The notes under the pieces: generated by a model | Database searches by the model: none | The model's input: the letters and a program-made list of their open reading frames with translations, nothing else | Told to the model about the DNA's origin: nothing | Part shown: piece after piece, positions 19,140-28,073 of the stretch | Layout: the number at the start of each line of letters is the position of its first letter | Numbering within the stretch: the first letter of the stretch is position 1 | NCBI GenBank assembly: GCA_017518255.1 | Contig: JAFWVK010000115.1 | Location: 20,086 to 84,085, forward strand | DNA length: 64,000 nt | Direction: 5' to 3' | Source: Oscillospiraceae bacterium | GTDB taxonomy: Bacteria; Bacillota; Clostridia; Oscillospirales; Ruminococcaceae | Translations under genes and position numbers: made by a program

Positions 19140-19168
19140 AGTATAACATATTTTAGTGCGTTTGTCAA
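19140..19168 (-). promoter_or_regulatory. Promoter of fhs-putP
   Basis: Minus strand TTGACA (19163-19168), 17 bp, TATACT (19140-19145), about 50 bp upstream of the fhs start. Confidence 0.85.
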
Positions 19169-19204
19169 TTTTTTACTGTGTATTTGGTTCTGAAAAACAG
19201 GATA

Positions 19205-19233
19205 TTGCATTCTGCTGCGAAATGTGGTATGAT
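19205..19233 (+). promoter_or_regulatory. Promoter of the RNase R gene
   Basis: TTGCAT (19205-19210), 17 bp, TATGAT (19228-19233), about 50 bp upstream of the chosen start. One of several promoters here with a TTGCAT -35 box. Confidence 0.7.
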
Positions 19234-19286
19234 GTAATTACAGAAAAGTGTCCGTAAAGAAACGGATTCAAAAAAGGGGGTATACT

Positions 19287-21485
19287 ATGGCAAAGCGAGC
19301 CTATGCGCATAAAACCCGCCGCGCAACGAAAAAGAGCGAGAGGGAACGGAAATCGGCAGAATCCGCACTGTCCGTGAAAGTTGATGAAGAACAGGTGCAG
19401 CATTTCCGGAACCGGATTACGGTTTTTCTGCGGAAGGCAAACGGAAGACCGGTTTCCCGCGCAGACCTTGCCTCGAAATGCCGCGGGCGGGGAAAGGCTG
19501 CCTATCTGCACGCGCTTGCAGGACTGTGCAAAGAGGGCGAAATCGCAGAGCGTCGCAGCGGATTTGTGCTTGCGGAGGCAGCCGGAATGATTCGTGCGAC
19601 TGTTTCCCGTATTCAAAGAACCTTCGGCTTTGCCGTTCCGGAGGCAGGCGGCGCGGAGCTGTTCATTCCCGGAAGGGAGCTGAAAGGCGCGCTGCCGGGC
19701 GATCTGGTTTTGCTTCAGCCGAACCCTGCCCAGGACGATACACCGGAAGCCTCTGTCGTGACGGTCATCCGCGAAGCCTCTCCGCAGATTTCCGGTGTTC
19801 TGATTGCAGATGAGGGGGAGCTTCGCTTCCTTTCCGACAAACTCAGCAGCCGTCCGCTGAAAATTGCCGAACCGAACGGCTGGGGCGCCCATATCGGCGA
19901 AAAGGCGATTGCCGAGGTTGTGCATCGCGGCGACCGGCATTCCCGCCACATTGTACGCATTTTGCAGACGCTCGGCAGTGCGGAGTCTGCGCGTGCCTGC
20001 GCGGAGGCACTGGTTGCCGTCAGCGGCGCACCGACTGAGTTTTCTCCGGCAGCCCTGAGCGAAGCGGAAGCGCTTGCCGCAATGGGTGTAACCGAAGCCG
20101 ATCTTGCCGGCAGACTGGATCTGCGTGATAATGCGGAAGCGGTCTTTACAATTGACGGCTTTGATGCAAAAGATCTCGACGATGCGATTTCGGTTTCCAG
20201 AACCGGAACCGGCTACCGCCTCGGCGTGCATATTGCCGATGTATCGCATTACGTTAAGCCGAATTCTGCACTGGATGAAGATGCAATTGCACGCGGAACC
20301 AGCATTTACTATGCGGATCAGGTAATTCCGATGCTGCCAAAAGCGCTCAGCAACGGAATCTGCTCTTTGCATCCGGGTGTTGACCGTCTGACTTTTTCCG
20401 CACTTCTGGAACTGGATGAAACCGGAGAAATTGTTCAGTACCGCTTCGCAAAAACCGTTATCCGTTCTGTTGTCAAGGGTGTATACCGCGAGGTCAATGC
20501 AATTTTCGACGGCACGGCATCCCCTGAAACCGAAGAAAAATATGCACCTGTCCGGGAGTCGCTGCTTTTGCTGGACGAACTCCGCGAACTTCGCCTTGCC
20601 GCACGGAAGAAGCGCGGAGCTCCTGCAATTGAAACGGAAGAAAGCGCGTTTCAGCTCGACGAAAACGGAATCTGCACCGGTGTGGCTGCCAGAACGCGCG
20701 GCAGGGGTGAAGAACTGATTGAAGAATGTATGCTGCTCGCAAATGAAGCAGCAGCAAGACTTGCACGGGAGCAGCGGCTGCCGTTTGTATACCGTGTGCA
20801 TGCAAAGCCGCCGGAGGAAAAGGTTCTGCGGCTCACAGAGCTGCTGAACCGTCTGAATCTTCCGCACCCGCAGCTTGATCTGCCGAAGCCGCGTGACTAT
20901 GCGCAGATTCTGAAAAATGCCGAAGGAACCGATCTGAAACTGGCGATTCATCAGCTCGTACTGCGCAGCATGGCAAAGGCAGACTATGAAACAGAACCGG
21001 CGGGGCATTTCGGTCTGGCACTCAGCGACTATACGCATTTCACCTCGCCGATCCGGCGCTATCCCGATCTTGCGATTCACCGGATTCTGTCGCTGTGGCT
21101 CTCCGGCGAGCAGAATGAGAATCTCCGGCAGTTTGCACAGGCGGCGGCAGCAGCGGGTACTGTTACAGAGCAGCGTGCCTTACAGCTGGAGCGCGACTGC
21201 GATGACCGTTACTGTGCGGAATGGGCAAAGCAGCATATCGGGGAAACCTTTGACGGAACCGTATCAGGCGTATCAGAAACCGGCGTTTACGTCATGCTGC
21301 CCAATACCGTTGAGGGATTGATCCTGCCCGATGCACTTCCGCCCGATGATTATGACAGCGACGGATTCTATTCGCTTCATGCAGCCGGAAGCGGCAAAAC
21401 CTATACGCTGGGTATGGCAATCCGCGTGACCTGCGTCCGCTCGGACATCAACAGCGGAAATATTGACTTTGAACCGGCAAATTAA
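19287..21485 (+). CDS. rnr: Ribonuclease R
   Basis: About 732 residues from the ATG at 19287 (AAAAAGGGGG just upstream). A basic Lys/Arg-rich N-terminus is followed by a winged-helix segment, cold-shock OB folds, the RNB catalytic domain and a C-terminal S1 domain (GTVSGVSETGVYVMLPNTVEG). The metal-binding aspartates are Asp290, Asp296, Asp298 and Asp299 in TIDGFDAKDLDDAIS, with the spacing seen in RNase II/R. HFTSPIRRYPDLAIHR is the other family signature. It degrades structured RNA 3' to 5'. The usual clostridial partners smpB and secG are not next to it. Confidence 0.95.
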   Translation: MAKRAYAHKTRRATKKSERERKSAESALSVKVDEEQVQHFRNRITVFLRKANGRPVSRADLASKCRGRGKAAYLHALAGLCKEGEIAERRSGFVLAEAAGMIRATVSRIQRTFGFAVPEAGGAELFIPGRELKGALPGDLVLLQPNPAQDDTPEASVVTVIREASPQISGVLIADEGELRFLSDKLSSRPLKIAEPNGWGAHIGEKAIAEVVHRGDRHSRHIVRILQTLGSAESARACAEALVAVSGAPTEFSPAALSEAEALAAMGVTEADLAGRLDLRDNAEAVFTIDGFDAKDLDDAISVSRTGTGYRLGVHIADVSHYVKPNSALDEDAIARGTSIYYADQVIPMLPKALSNGICSLHPGVDRLTFSALLELDETGEIVQYRFAKTVIRSVVKGVYREVNAIFDGTASPETEEKYAPVRESLLLLDELRELRLAARKKRGAPAIETEESAFQLDENGICTGVAARTRGRGEELIEECMLLANEAAARLAREQRLPFVYRVHAKPPEEKVLRLTELLNRLNLPHPQLDLPKPRDYAQILKNAEGTDLKLAIHQLVLRSMAKADYETEPAGHFGLALSDYTHFTSPIRRYPDLAIHRILSLWLSGEQNENLRQFAQAAAAAGTVTEQRALQLERDCDDRYCAEWAKQHIGETFDGTVSGVSETGVYVMLPNTVEGLILPDALPPDDYDSDGFYSLHAAGSGKTYTLGMAIRVTCVRSDINSGNIDFEPAN

Positions 21486-21554
21486 CGGAACACTGCATAA
21501 AGCCGCCGTTTCGTGGCATTCTGAAAGATGAATACCATGAAAGGCGGTTTTGTG

Positions 21555-22703
21555 ATGCAATGGCTGAGTGAAGAAACAAGCTGGCTGATTCCGGAGCCGG
21601 AGATGCTCTCCGGCGCAGCGCTTACACCGGAATCTCTGATGCAGCTCGGTGCGGGAATGGCTCACGCAGCACCGGGCTGTATGATCGGTTCTTCGGAGGG
21701 CGGTTATGCCCGTGCGTGTGCGATGCAGATTTGCAGCGGCGCTGCTGCGGCAGGCGGTGCGGCGGTTTTGCTTCCGGAATGTACCGCCGGAGAACTGGGA
21801 ACCGCTTCGCTGCACACATCATGCCGTGTTCTGGCTTACTGCTCGGAGAACGGAGTTTCTCTGTTTTCCCGCGGGCTGCTGCCCCTGACTGCCGGACAGG
21901 AGCAAATCATCCGGAGCAGCAGCCGGCAGTGGATGAACAGAACAGAATTCGGCAGCATCACGGACGGTTCTGCTCTGCGGCAGTTTTACCGGAACCGTCT
22001 GAAGGCAAGGCTGCCGGAAAATATGCCTGCACGCATCAGAACGGAAACCGGTCTGATGCGGCTGAAAAAGCTGCTTGATCCGCTTATGCACGGCGGCAGC
22101 GGGGACTGTCTGACCCTGCAAATCTCACGCGACGGCAGGCGTGCTTCCGTTTATTCGGAGAAATACGGTTGGTTTTTCTATGAAAAGCTGCTTCTGATGG
22201 TCAGTCTTGTCTATCTGGAGCAGGAGGATATCGCACTGCCCTACTGGCTGCCGCAGATTGCGGAACATCTTGCAGAAAAAAACGGAAGGCAGGTTTTCCG
22301 CTATGCATCGCATCCGGACGGCGGCGATACCGAAGCACGGGCGCTGGCGGTTCGGCAAGGCTTCACGCTCGACGGCGCGCTGCTCTGCGCAGATTTTCTG
22401 CGCTTTCATGCGGAGCTCAGACCGAATCTGAGCCGCTGGGCAAAGGAAATACCGGATTTCTGCACGGTTCGCCGCGTGCTGTCGGCTGACCGTGCTGCAA
22501 AAACAGCGACAAGATGTGCAGCGCAGATGAAGACAGTCAGGACGCCGGAAGGCATCCGCGCAAAGGATGAACGCGGAACGGCTTTGCTGCATCCTGTCCG
22601 CAGCGGAAAAACCTATTCCCTGATGATTGAGGCAGCGAATATGGAGCTGGCGCAGGAGCTTGCCGCCGATCTCACAGCGTTTGATGATTCCCGTATCGAA
22701 TGA
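21555..22703 (+). CDS. Degenerate phosphohexomutase homologue, probably not an active mutase
   Basis: About 382 residues from the ATG at 21555 (AAGGCGG upstream; an ATG at 21528 is possible). The order of segments follows a phosphomannomutase/phosphoglucosamine mutase: TPESLMQLGAGMA near the start, GLLPLTAGQEQIIR after the active-site region, KLLLMVSLVYLEQE then QIAEHLAEKNGRQVFR, TLDGALLCADFLRF, and a last domain ending NMELAQELAADL. But every catalytic motif is changed: the TASHNP phosphoserine loop is shortened to AYCSENG (94-100), the metal-binding DGDADR site reads GSGDCL (181-186), the GEESGH sugar loop is lost, and RPSGTEP reads HPVRSGKT (346-353). I infer a non-catalytic or re-purposed relative. 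It follows rnr by 69 bp and ends in a terminator. Confidence 0.6.
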   Translation: MQWLSEETSWLIPEPEMLSGAALTPESLMQLGAGMAHAAPGCMIGSSEGGYARACAMQICSGAAAAGGAAVLLPECTAGELGTASLHTSCRVLAYCSENGVSLFSRGLLPLTAGQEQIIRSSSRQWMNRTEFGSITDGSALRQFYRNRLKARLPENMPARIRTETGLMRLKKLLDPLMHGGSGDCLTLQISRDGRRASVYSEKYGWFFYEKLLLMVSLVYLEQEDIALPYWLPQIAEHLAEKNGRQVFRYASHPDGGDTEARALAVRQGFTLDGALLCADFLRFHAELRPNLSRWAKEIPDFCTVRRVLSADRAAKTATRCAAQMKTVRTPEGIRAKDERGTALLHPVRSGKTYSLMIEAANMELAQELAADLTAFDDSRIE

Positions 22704-22709
22704 CAGCGA

Positions 22710-22737
22710 AACCCCCCGCACATTCTGTGCGGGGGTT
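22710..22737. terminator. Terminator between converging genes
   Basis: CCCCCGCACA pairs with TGTGCGGGGG (22713-22722 / 22726-22735) around a TTC loop. It lies between the plus-strand phosphohexomutase-like gene and the minus-strand U32 peptidase gene. Confidence 0.8.
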
Positions 22738-22755
22738 CAGCATACTGTTCATAAA

Positions 22756-24849
22756 TCATGATGAAGGCGTTTCCGCCTGAATGCCCCTTGTAAACGGTGA
22801 AGGCTTCTGACAGGGTTTGCCCTCCAGATATGCCGCCGTGACCGCTTCGACGCGCTCCGGCGATTCATCCGTCATCGCAAGCAGCGCATACCCCGCATTC
22901 CGGAACACAGCCGGACGGTCAGCAAGCCAGACCGCTGCCGAATTGAACAGTTCGGCATAATCCGGCGCATCGGTATACCGCGTGCAGTCGGTATAGACCG
23001 CGGCACCTTTCCGGTCCCTCAGCATATGTCTGCAATTTTTACATCCGACCTGCGCCGATACCGGGCAGTTTCGCGTCAGCATCAGAGGCAGTCTGCCGTA
23101 GGCAAAGATTCCTGCGGGCACGGGCGAATCCGGATATTCCGCACGCGGAAGCTCCGGCGGAATCAGAAGATCGGCAAGCCCGTGTCCGGCAAGCGCTGCG
23201 CAGGCAAAGCTGTTTGCGGCGTGCATTCCGAGCATACCGTGCAGCGTAAAGCCGAGCGACTGCCCGACTGTGATATCTCCGGGCTGCTGCACTCCGAGAT
23301 GCGTATAGCCAAGTAATTTCGCTTTTTTCAGCATTTCCGTGACTTTTTCTTCATCACAGACAAACCGCGGCGGCAGCAGAATACAGCGTTCCGGCGGGAA
23401 CGGCTGATCTGCCTGTATTGCCGGTTCTGCAAGATTCAGCGGCAGCAGCAGAAATGCGATTCTGTCGGCAAATTGCTGTATTTGGCTGAGCTGAGAGAGC
23501 CTGCGGATTTGCAGGCGGAATTCCTTTTTCTCCGACTGCCTGAGATGCTCCGGAACAGACGGCACGGGATCCAGTCGGTGTTTCGGTGAATTACTGCGGA
23601 TGATGCAGGCGTCCATCTCGGAAACAGCACTTCTCCGCATCGCATTGAGCGCCGCTGCGGAAAGCATCAGTCCGTCCTCTGTATCTGCGGTGACCGTGCC
23701 GGCAGTATAGACTGTATCTCCGAGTTTTTTGAAGCTCTGTTCCAGCTGCGGCAATGCAGTCGGACGGTTCAGGGCAGATGCCGGAATGTCTCCCCTTACG
23801 GTAACACTGTGACCGAAGCGGTCGGAAACAGTCAGTTCTGCCGGCTCACCGGCTCGCAGTGTATAGCAGGCATCCAATACTGCGTATTTCCGCGGCTTCT
23901 GATAAGTCTCGCGGAGCGGTGACAGCACCGCCTGTGCTGCCGTAACATCCTCTTTCCGGCGCGTACCGAACATATCCTTCCGCAGACCGGTATAATACCC
24001 GTCCGTAAATCCGCTGCGCGAAAAGACGGCACGCAGCGTATCCGTCCGGATCTGAATGCCCGAAAGTGCCTCTCTGCAAGCCGTTACTGCGGCAGCGACA
24101 TATTCCGGGCGCTTCATTCTCCCCTCGATTTTCAGCGAATGCACGCCGGCTTCACAGATTTCTGCCAGATGCGAAACCAAAGACATATCCTTCAGTGAAA
24201 GCGCACAGTAATCCTTCCGGCGCTCATCTGCCGTAAACGGCAGACGGCAGGGCTGCGCACAGACACCGCGGTTTGCAGAACGGCCTCCCATTGCCGCTGA
24301 CATCAGACATTGACCGGATACACACATACAGTGCGCTCCGTGAACAAATGCCTCAACCTCGATCCCGCACCGTTCCGCTTCGCGGCAGAGTGCCGCAAGC
24401 TGTGTCCGTGAGAGCTCGCGTGCCGCCACAACACGGCAAAAGCCCGCCTGCTTTGCAAACTGAACGCCGGCGGGCGTGTGTACGGTCAATTGTGTGGATG
24501 CATGAAGACGAAGCGTCGGGCAGCGCTTTGCAATATACGCCGCTGCTCCGAGATCCTGTACGATACAGCCGTCTGCGCCGATTTCGGCAGCAGTTTCCAG
24601 AAGGGCATCCAGCGAGGGAAATTCGCTGTTGAAAATCAGCGTATTGATTGCGAGATACAGCTTTGCTCCGGCAAGATGACAGGCATCCGCTGCCTGCCGC
24701 AGTCCCTCCCGGTTAAAGTTCTCGGCATTTGCGCGTGCAGAAAACTGCTTTGCACCGAGATAGACGGCATCTGCACCGCAGCGCAGTGCCGCTGTCAGTG
24801 CCTCCGGACTGCCTGCGGGGGCAAGCAGTTCCGTGTTTGCTGCGGTCAT
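22756..24849 (-). CDS. Peptidase U32 family protein
   Basis: 697 residues. The N-terminus ELLAPAGSPEALTAALRCGADAVYLGAKQFSARANA and the later EAFVHGAHCMCVSGQCLMSAAMGGRSANRGVCAQPCR and HSLKIEGRMKRPEYVAA are the U32 signatures; the Cys residues in the middle and the CKNC-type pair near the end could bind a metal cluster. Long clostridial members of this family carry an additional C-terminal domain as seen here. Related proteins act in RNA hydroxylation (RlhA/TrhP) or as collagenase-like enzymes, so peptidase activity should not be assumed. The start overlaps the zapA stop by 4 bp. Confidence 0.9.
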   Translation of the reverse strand: MTAANTELLAPAGSPEALTAALRCGADAVYLGAKQFSARANAENFNREGLRQAADACHLAGAKLYLAINTLIFNSEFPSLDALLETAAEIGADGCIVQDLGAAAYIAKRCPTLRLHASTQLTVHTPAGVQFAKQAGFCRVVAARELSRTQLAALCREAERCGIEVEAFVHGAHCMCVSGQCLMSAAMGGRSANRGVCAQPCRLPFTADERRKDYCALSLKDMSLVSHLAEICEAGVHSLKIEGRMKRPEYVAAAVTACREALSGIQIRTDTLRAVFSRSGFTDGYYTGLRKDMFGTRRKEDVTAAQAVLSPLRETYQKPRKYAVLDACYTLRAGEPAELTVSDRFGHSVTVRGDIPASALNRPTALPQLEQSFKKLGDTVYTAGTVTADTEDGLMLSAAALNAMRRSAVSEMDACIIRSNSPKHRLDPVPSVPEHLRQSEKKEFRLQIRRLSQLSQIQQFADRIAFLLLPLNLAEPAIQADQPFPPERCILLPPRFVCDEEKVTEMLKKAKLLGYTHLGVQQPGDITVGQSLGFTLHGMLGMHAANSFACAALAGHGLADLLIPPELPRAEYPDSPVPAGIFAYGRLPLMLTRNCPVSAQVGCKNCRHMLRDRKGAAVYTDCTRYTDAPDYAELFNSAAVWLADRPAVFRNAGYALLAMTDESPERVEAVTAAYLEGKPCQKPSPFTRGIQAETPSS

Positions 24850-25361
24850 GCTTCGGTTTCAGTCAGGGAAAGCTGCTTTTCATCTGCCGCCGGTGCAGCC
24901 TCTTCGGCAGGTGCAGCGGCGGTCTCCGGTGCCGGCTCCTCTGCCGGTGCAGCCTTCTTCCGTCTGCGCTTGACTGCGGGTTCCGCTTCGTCCGCCTGAA
25001 TACTCTCTTTCAGCTCACGGAGCTTGTTCAGATTTTCGAGCTGCTCAATTTTTGCTTTCAGTACGTCGATCTCACGGAGTGCGGCATCCCGCTCCAGACG
25101 TGCTTTTCCCGCTTCATCAACATACTCCTTGACCTGCGAGCGAATGACCTCAATGCTGTTGTTTGCCTTAGTCAGTTCATCCATCGTTGACAGCGCAACC
25201 ATCATCACTGCCGAATGTGCAGATACGCGCGGATTGTTTTCGGTAATATCGGAAATGCGTTTTTCCAGAGATTTGGCAAGCTGATAGACATAGCTCGGCG
25301 CATCCTCGGTTGAAAGCGCATATTCCTTTCCGCAGAGTACGACTTTTACACGTTGTTTCAT
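24846..25361 (-). CDS. zapA: Cell division protein ZapA with acidic/basic C-terminal extension
   Basis: 171 residues. Residues 1 to about 110 are a ZapA domain (KVVLCGKEYALSTEDAPSYV followed by a long dimerisation helix containing AVMMVALSTMDEL), which bundles FtsZ filaments at the division site. The rest is an Ala/Glu/Pro-rich low-complexity tail with a short basic patch (VKRRRKKAAP), not part of the usual ~90-residue ZapA. The gene is in line with murC, lexA and the U32 gene, and its stop overlaps the U32 start by 4 bp. The ZapA-U32 pairing is common in Firmicutes. Confidence 0.88.
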   Translation of the reverse strand: MKQRVKVVLCGKEYALSTEDAPSYVYQLAKSLEKRISDITENNPRVSAHSAVMMVALSTMDELTKANNSIEVIRSQVKEYVDEAGKARLERDAALREIDVLKAKIEQLENLNKLRELKESIQADEAEPAVKRRRKKAAPAEEPAPETAAAPAEEAAPAADEKQLSLTETEA

Positions 25362-25379
25362 AGCAATCTTCCTTTCCGT

Positions 25380-25964
25380 TTACTTCAGATACCGCATCAG
25401 CGCGACAACCCTGCCGAGTACGGCTGCTTCTCTGACAAAAATCGGTTCCATTGTGTCATTCTCCGGCTGGAGCCGGTAACCGCCGTTTTCCCTGTAAAAA
25501 CGCTTCACTGTCGCCTCATCGTCATGCACCAGCACAACGGCAATCTCACCGTTTTCGACCAGATCGCACTGCTGCACAATAACGATATCTCCGTCTAAAA
25601 TACCTGCCTTTATCATACTGTCTCCGCGGATGCGCAGCGCAAACAGCTCACCGCTGAAATGTCTGTCCGGAACATAGCTGATATAATCCTCGATATTTTC
25701 AATCGCGGTAATCGGCTGACCTGCCGTCACCGTTCCGATCAGGGGAACATTCAGGGAACTGTGTCCGTGCAGCCGGATTGCGCGGTTCTGATTATCCATT
25801 TTATCCAGCAGCCCCTCGTCAACCAGTGTATTGATATACCGGTGAACAGTTGAGGTCGAGCGGATATCCAGTGCATTGCAGATTTCCCGGACAGTCGGTG
25901 CATAGCCTTCTCCGATCCGGTCACGGATATAGGCATAAATGGCTTTCGCTTTTTCGTTCAGCAT
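25380..25964 (-). CDS. lexA: LexA SOS repressor
   Basis: 194 residues. N-terminal winged helix (YAPTVREICNALDIRSTSTVHRYI) and C-terminal S24 peptidase domain. The self-cleavage site is Ala81-Gly82 (GTVTAGQP), the catalytic pair Ser116 (RGDSMI) and Lys154 (EATVKRF). It represses DNA-damage genes until RecA triggers cleavage. It starts 9 bp after murC, with GAGG as ribosome site inside the end of murC, so it appears to be expressed from the murC transcript; I see no LexA box of the Firmicute type directly before it. Confidence 0.95.
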   Translation of the reverse strand: MLNEKAKAIYAYIRDRIGEGYAPTVREICNALDIRSTSTVHRYINTLVDEGLLDKMDNQNRAIRLHGHSSLNVPLIGTVTAGQPITAIENIEDYISYVPDRHFSGELFALRIRGDSMIKAGILDGDIVIVQQCDLVENGEIAVVLVHDDEATVKRFYRENGGYRLQPENDTMEPIFVREAAVLGRVVALMRYLK

Positions 25965-25973
25965 ACTGTTACC

Positions 25974-27407
25974 TCATTCCTCCGACAGATGCGCACGGGA
26001 TTGCAGTGTATCTGCAATCTGCTTGGAGAGCTTATTGACATCGCCGCAGCCGAGCGTAATAATGAGATCTCCCGGCTGCGCAGCTTCACAGACCGCATCG
26101 CATACATCATCGAAATTCTTGTATTTGCGAGTATCATCCGGATCCGGGACGGATTCGTCCTGCGGGAACCAGATACAGCCGGGAATTTTCTCTGCGAGCA
26201 TCCGTGTGAAAATCCTGTTCGTATTCAGTTCCCTGCCGCCCATGATATCGGTCAGTGCAACAATATCCGCGATTTTGAGTGCCTCCGCAAAATCATCGAG
26301 CAGACGTTCCGTGCGGGTATAGGTAAAGGGCTGGTGTACGGCAATGACACGGCGGTAAGGCATTGCCTTCGCCGATTTCAGCGTTGCGGCAATTTCCGCA
26401 GGATGATGCCCGTAATCATCGGCAACCGTAATTCCGCCGCAGTGTGCATGCACATCAAAGCGCCGCTTTGCTCCGTGGAAGGCAAGCAGACCGGACTGAC
26501 ACTGTTCAAAATTCAGGCCGACCAGATGCGCGGCTGCAATTGCCGCAAGTGCATTCAGGACATTGTGCATACCGGGAATCTGTAACGTGATTTCTCCGAG
26601 ATATGCATTGTCATGCCAGACCTGAAAAACAGTCTGCTGCTGTGCGGTATGCCGGATATCCGATGCACGCCATTCGCAGTCCTCGGAGGTACCGAAGCGA
26701 AGCAGCGTTTTGCCGTTCACATTCGACACCGCATCGCAGGTATTGGCGTCATCACCGTTATAAAGCACATACTGACTTGATTTCTGCGCAAATTTCGTAA
26801 AGGATGCCTTGAGATTCTCAAGCGTATGGAAATATTCCATATGATCCTCGTCGATATTCAGGATCACGGCAATATCCGGGGAAAGATGCAGGAACGTATC
26901 CACATATTCGCAGGCTTCGCAGACAAACACATCGCTGCTGCCCGCCCTGCCGCTGCCGCCGATTGCCGGCAGCTTTCCGCCGATCACCGCGGAAAGATCA
27001 ATGCCCGCAGTATACAGAATCTGTGCAAGCATGGAGGATGTCGTGGTTTTTCCGTGCGTTCCGGCAATGCAGACCGCCTTGCTGTACCATTCCGAGACAA
27101 TGCCGAGCAGCTCGCTGCGCTCCATCATTGCAACGCCGCTTTTCTCCGCGGCGGCACGCTCAGGGTTCGTCTTTGCGATTGCAGCGGAATATACAACCAG
27201 ATCGGCATCCCCGATATTCTCCGCACGCTGTCCGAGCTGAACCGGAATGCCCAGCGCCCGCACTGCTGCCAGTGTATCCGTCTCATTATTATCCGAGCCG
27301 GTCAGAAAGTATCCCTTTGCGTGCAGCACCTGCGCAAGCGGATACATCCCGCTCCCGCCGATGCCGATCATGTGAATATGCCGTTTGCCTTCCAATTTCG
27401 TATTCAA
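25974..27407 (-). CDS. murC: UDP-N-acetylmuramate--L-alanine ligase
   Basis: 477 residues, full length. Mur ligase signatures: HMIGIGGSGMYPLAQVLHAKGY at the start, the ATP loop AGTHGKTTTSSMLAQIL, and the C-terminal VADDYGHHPAEI. It adds L-Ala to UDP-MurNAc in the cytoplasm as the first amino-acid step of peptidoglycan precursor synthesis. It is the first gene of the murC-lexA-zapA-U32 run. Other Mur genes (murF, ddl) are about 17 kb away. Confidence 0.97.
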   Translation of the reverse strand: MNTKLEGKRHIHMIGIGGSGMYPLAQVLHAKGYFLTGSDNNETDTLAAVRALGIPVQLGQRAENIGDADLVVYSAAIAKTNPERAAAEKSGVAMMERSELLGIVSEWYSKAVCIAGTHGKTTTSSMLAQILYTAGIDLSAVIGGKLPAIGGSGRAGSSDVFVCEACEYVDTFLHLSPDIAVILNIDEDHMEYFHTLENLKASFTKFAQKSSQYVLYNGDDANTCDAVSNVNGKTLLRFGTSEDCEWRASDIRHTAQQQTVFQVWHDNAYLGEITLQIPGMHNVLNALAAIAAAHLVGLNFEQCQSGLLAFHGAKRRFDVHAHCGGITVADDYGHHPAEIAATLKSAKAMPYRRVIAVHQPFTYTRTERLLDDFAEALKIADIVALTDIMGGRELNTNRIFTRMLAEKIPGCIWFPQDESVPDPDDTRKYKNFDDVCDAVCEAAQPGDLIITLGCGDVNKLSKQIADTLQSRAHLSEE

Positions 27408-27534
27408 CAGTCATCATCCTCTCCGGCGATGTGCCTTTTCATGCATAATACAAACAAAATATGCAGATTCCGTTTCAAAATATACAGGTTTCTAAAAAAA
27501 TCACATGAAATGTTCACGCAATTAACACATTTCT

Positions 27535-27544
27535 GTGATATGAT
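27535..27544 (+). promoter_or_regulatory. Possible extended -10 promoter of spoVG
   Basis: TGATATGAT with no good -35 box at 17 bp. It would give a leader of about 110 nt before spoVG. Confidence 0.4.
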
Positions 27545-27661
27545 AAGGAGCGTAGCGGTGCGGCAGTCTATGATTCGCACGGTACAAGAGGGCAAGAATA
27601 AACATCGCAGCTGCAAATGCTGCCTTGACAGCCTTGCACGCGGAAAGGAAGGGAACCCCCT

Positions 27662-28018
27662 ATGGAAATCACAGATGTGAGAGTCCGGAAAATTCTTCCG
27701 GAAGGACGGCTGCGCGCGATCGTCTCAATTACAGTGGATCAGGTGCTTGCCGTTCATGACATCAAAATTGTTCAGGGCGAAGAGAAACTGTTTGTAGCAA
27801 TGCCGAGCAGACAGGATGAAAGCGGTATCTTCCGCAACATTATTCATCCGATCAGTGCAGCGACCAGACAGTACATGGAGGAGCAGATTCTGGGTGCTTA
27901 CTACAAGCAGCTTGCGCTCCGTCAGGCAGAATCGGATCTTCGCCAGGCCAGCCAGCCGCAGACACAGCCTGAACCGGAAACTCCGGCAGCGCCGGCTCCG
28001 GAAACAGCAGAATCCTGA
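27662..28018 (+). CDS. spoVG: SpoVG, sporulation/septation regulator
   Basis: 118 residues. The SpoVG domain fills residues 1 to about 85 (MEITDVRVRKI, AIVSITVDQVLAVHDIKIVQGEEKLFVAMPSR, FRNIIHPI), followed by a Gln/Pro/Glu-rich tail longer than in Bacillus. SpoVG is an RNA- or DNA-binding regulator found also in non-spore-forming Firmicutes. AAAGGAAGGGA precedes the ATG. It is divergent from murC and followed by a clear terminator. Confidence 0.95.
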   Translation: MEITDVRVRKILPEGRLRAIVSITVDQVLAVHDIKIVQGEEKLFVAMPSRQDESGIFRNIIHPISAATRQYMEEQILGAYYKQLALRQAESDLRQASQPQTQPEPETPAAPAPETAES

Positions 28019-28034
28019 ACAACTGATATCCTTT

Positions 28035-28069
28035 AAGCCGTTCGGTGTTCATCGCCGGGCGGCTTTTTG
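28035..28069 (+). terminator. Terminator after spoVG
   Basis: 13-bp stem (28035-28047 with 28053-28065, some G-T pairs) followed by TTTTTG. It separates spoVG from the converging Nudix gene. Confidence 0.85.
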
Positions 28070-28073
28070 TTAT

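Noticed and set aside
19173..21080. A 635-codon open frame opposite rnr
   Set aside because: Antisense to RNase R; same codon-bias artefact, no ribosome site or recognisable motif.
25965..25973. LexA box for autoregulation of lexA
   Set aside because: The 9-bp gap and the end of murC contain no GAAC-x4-GTTC type site.
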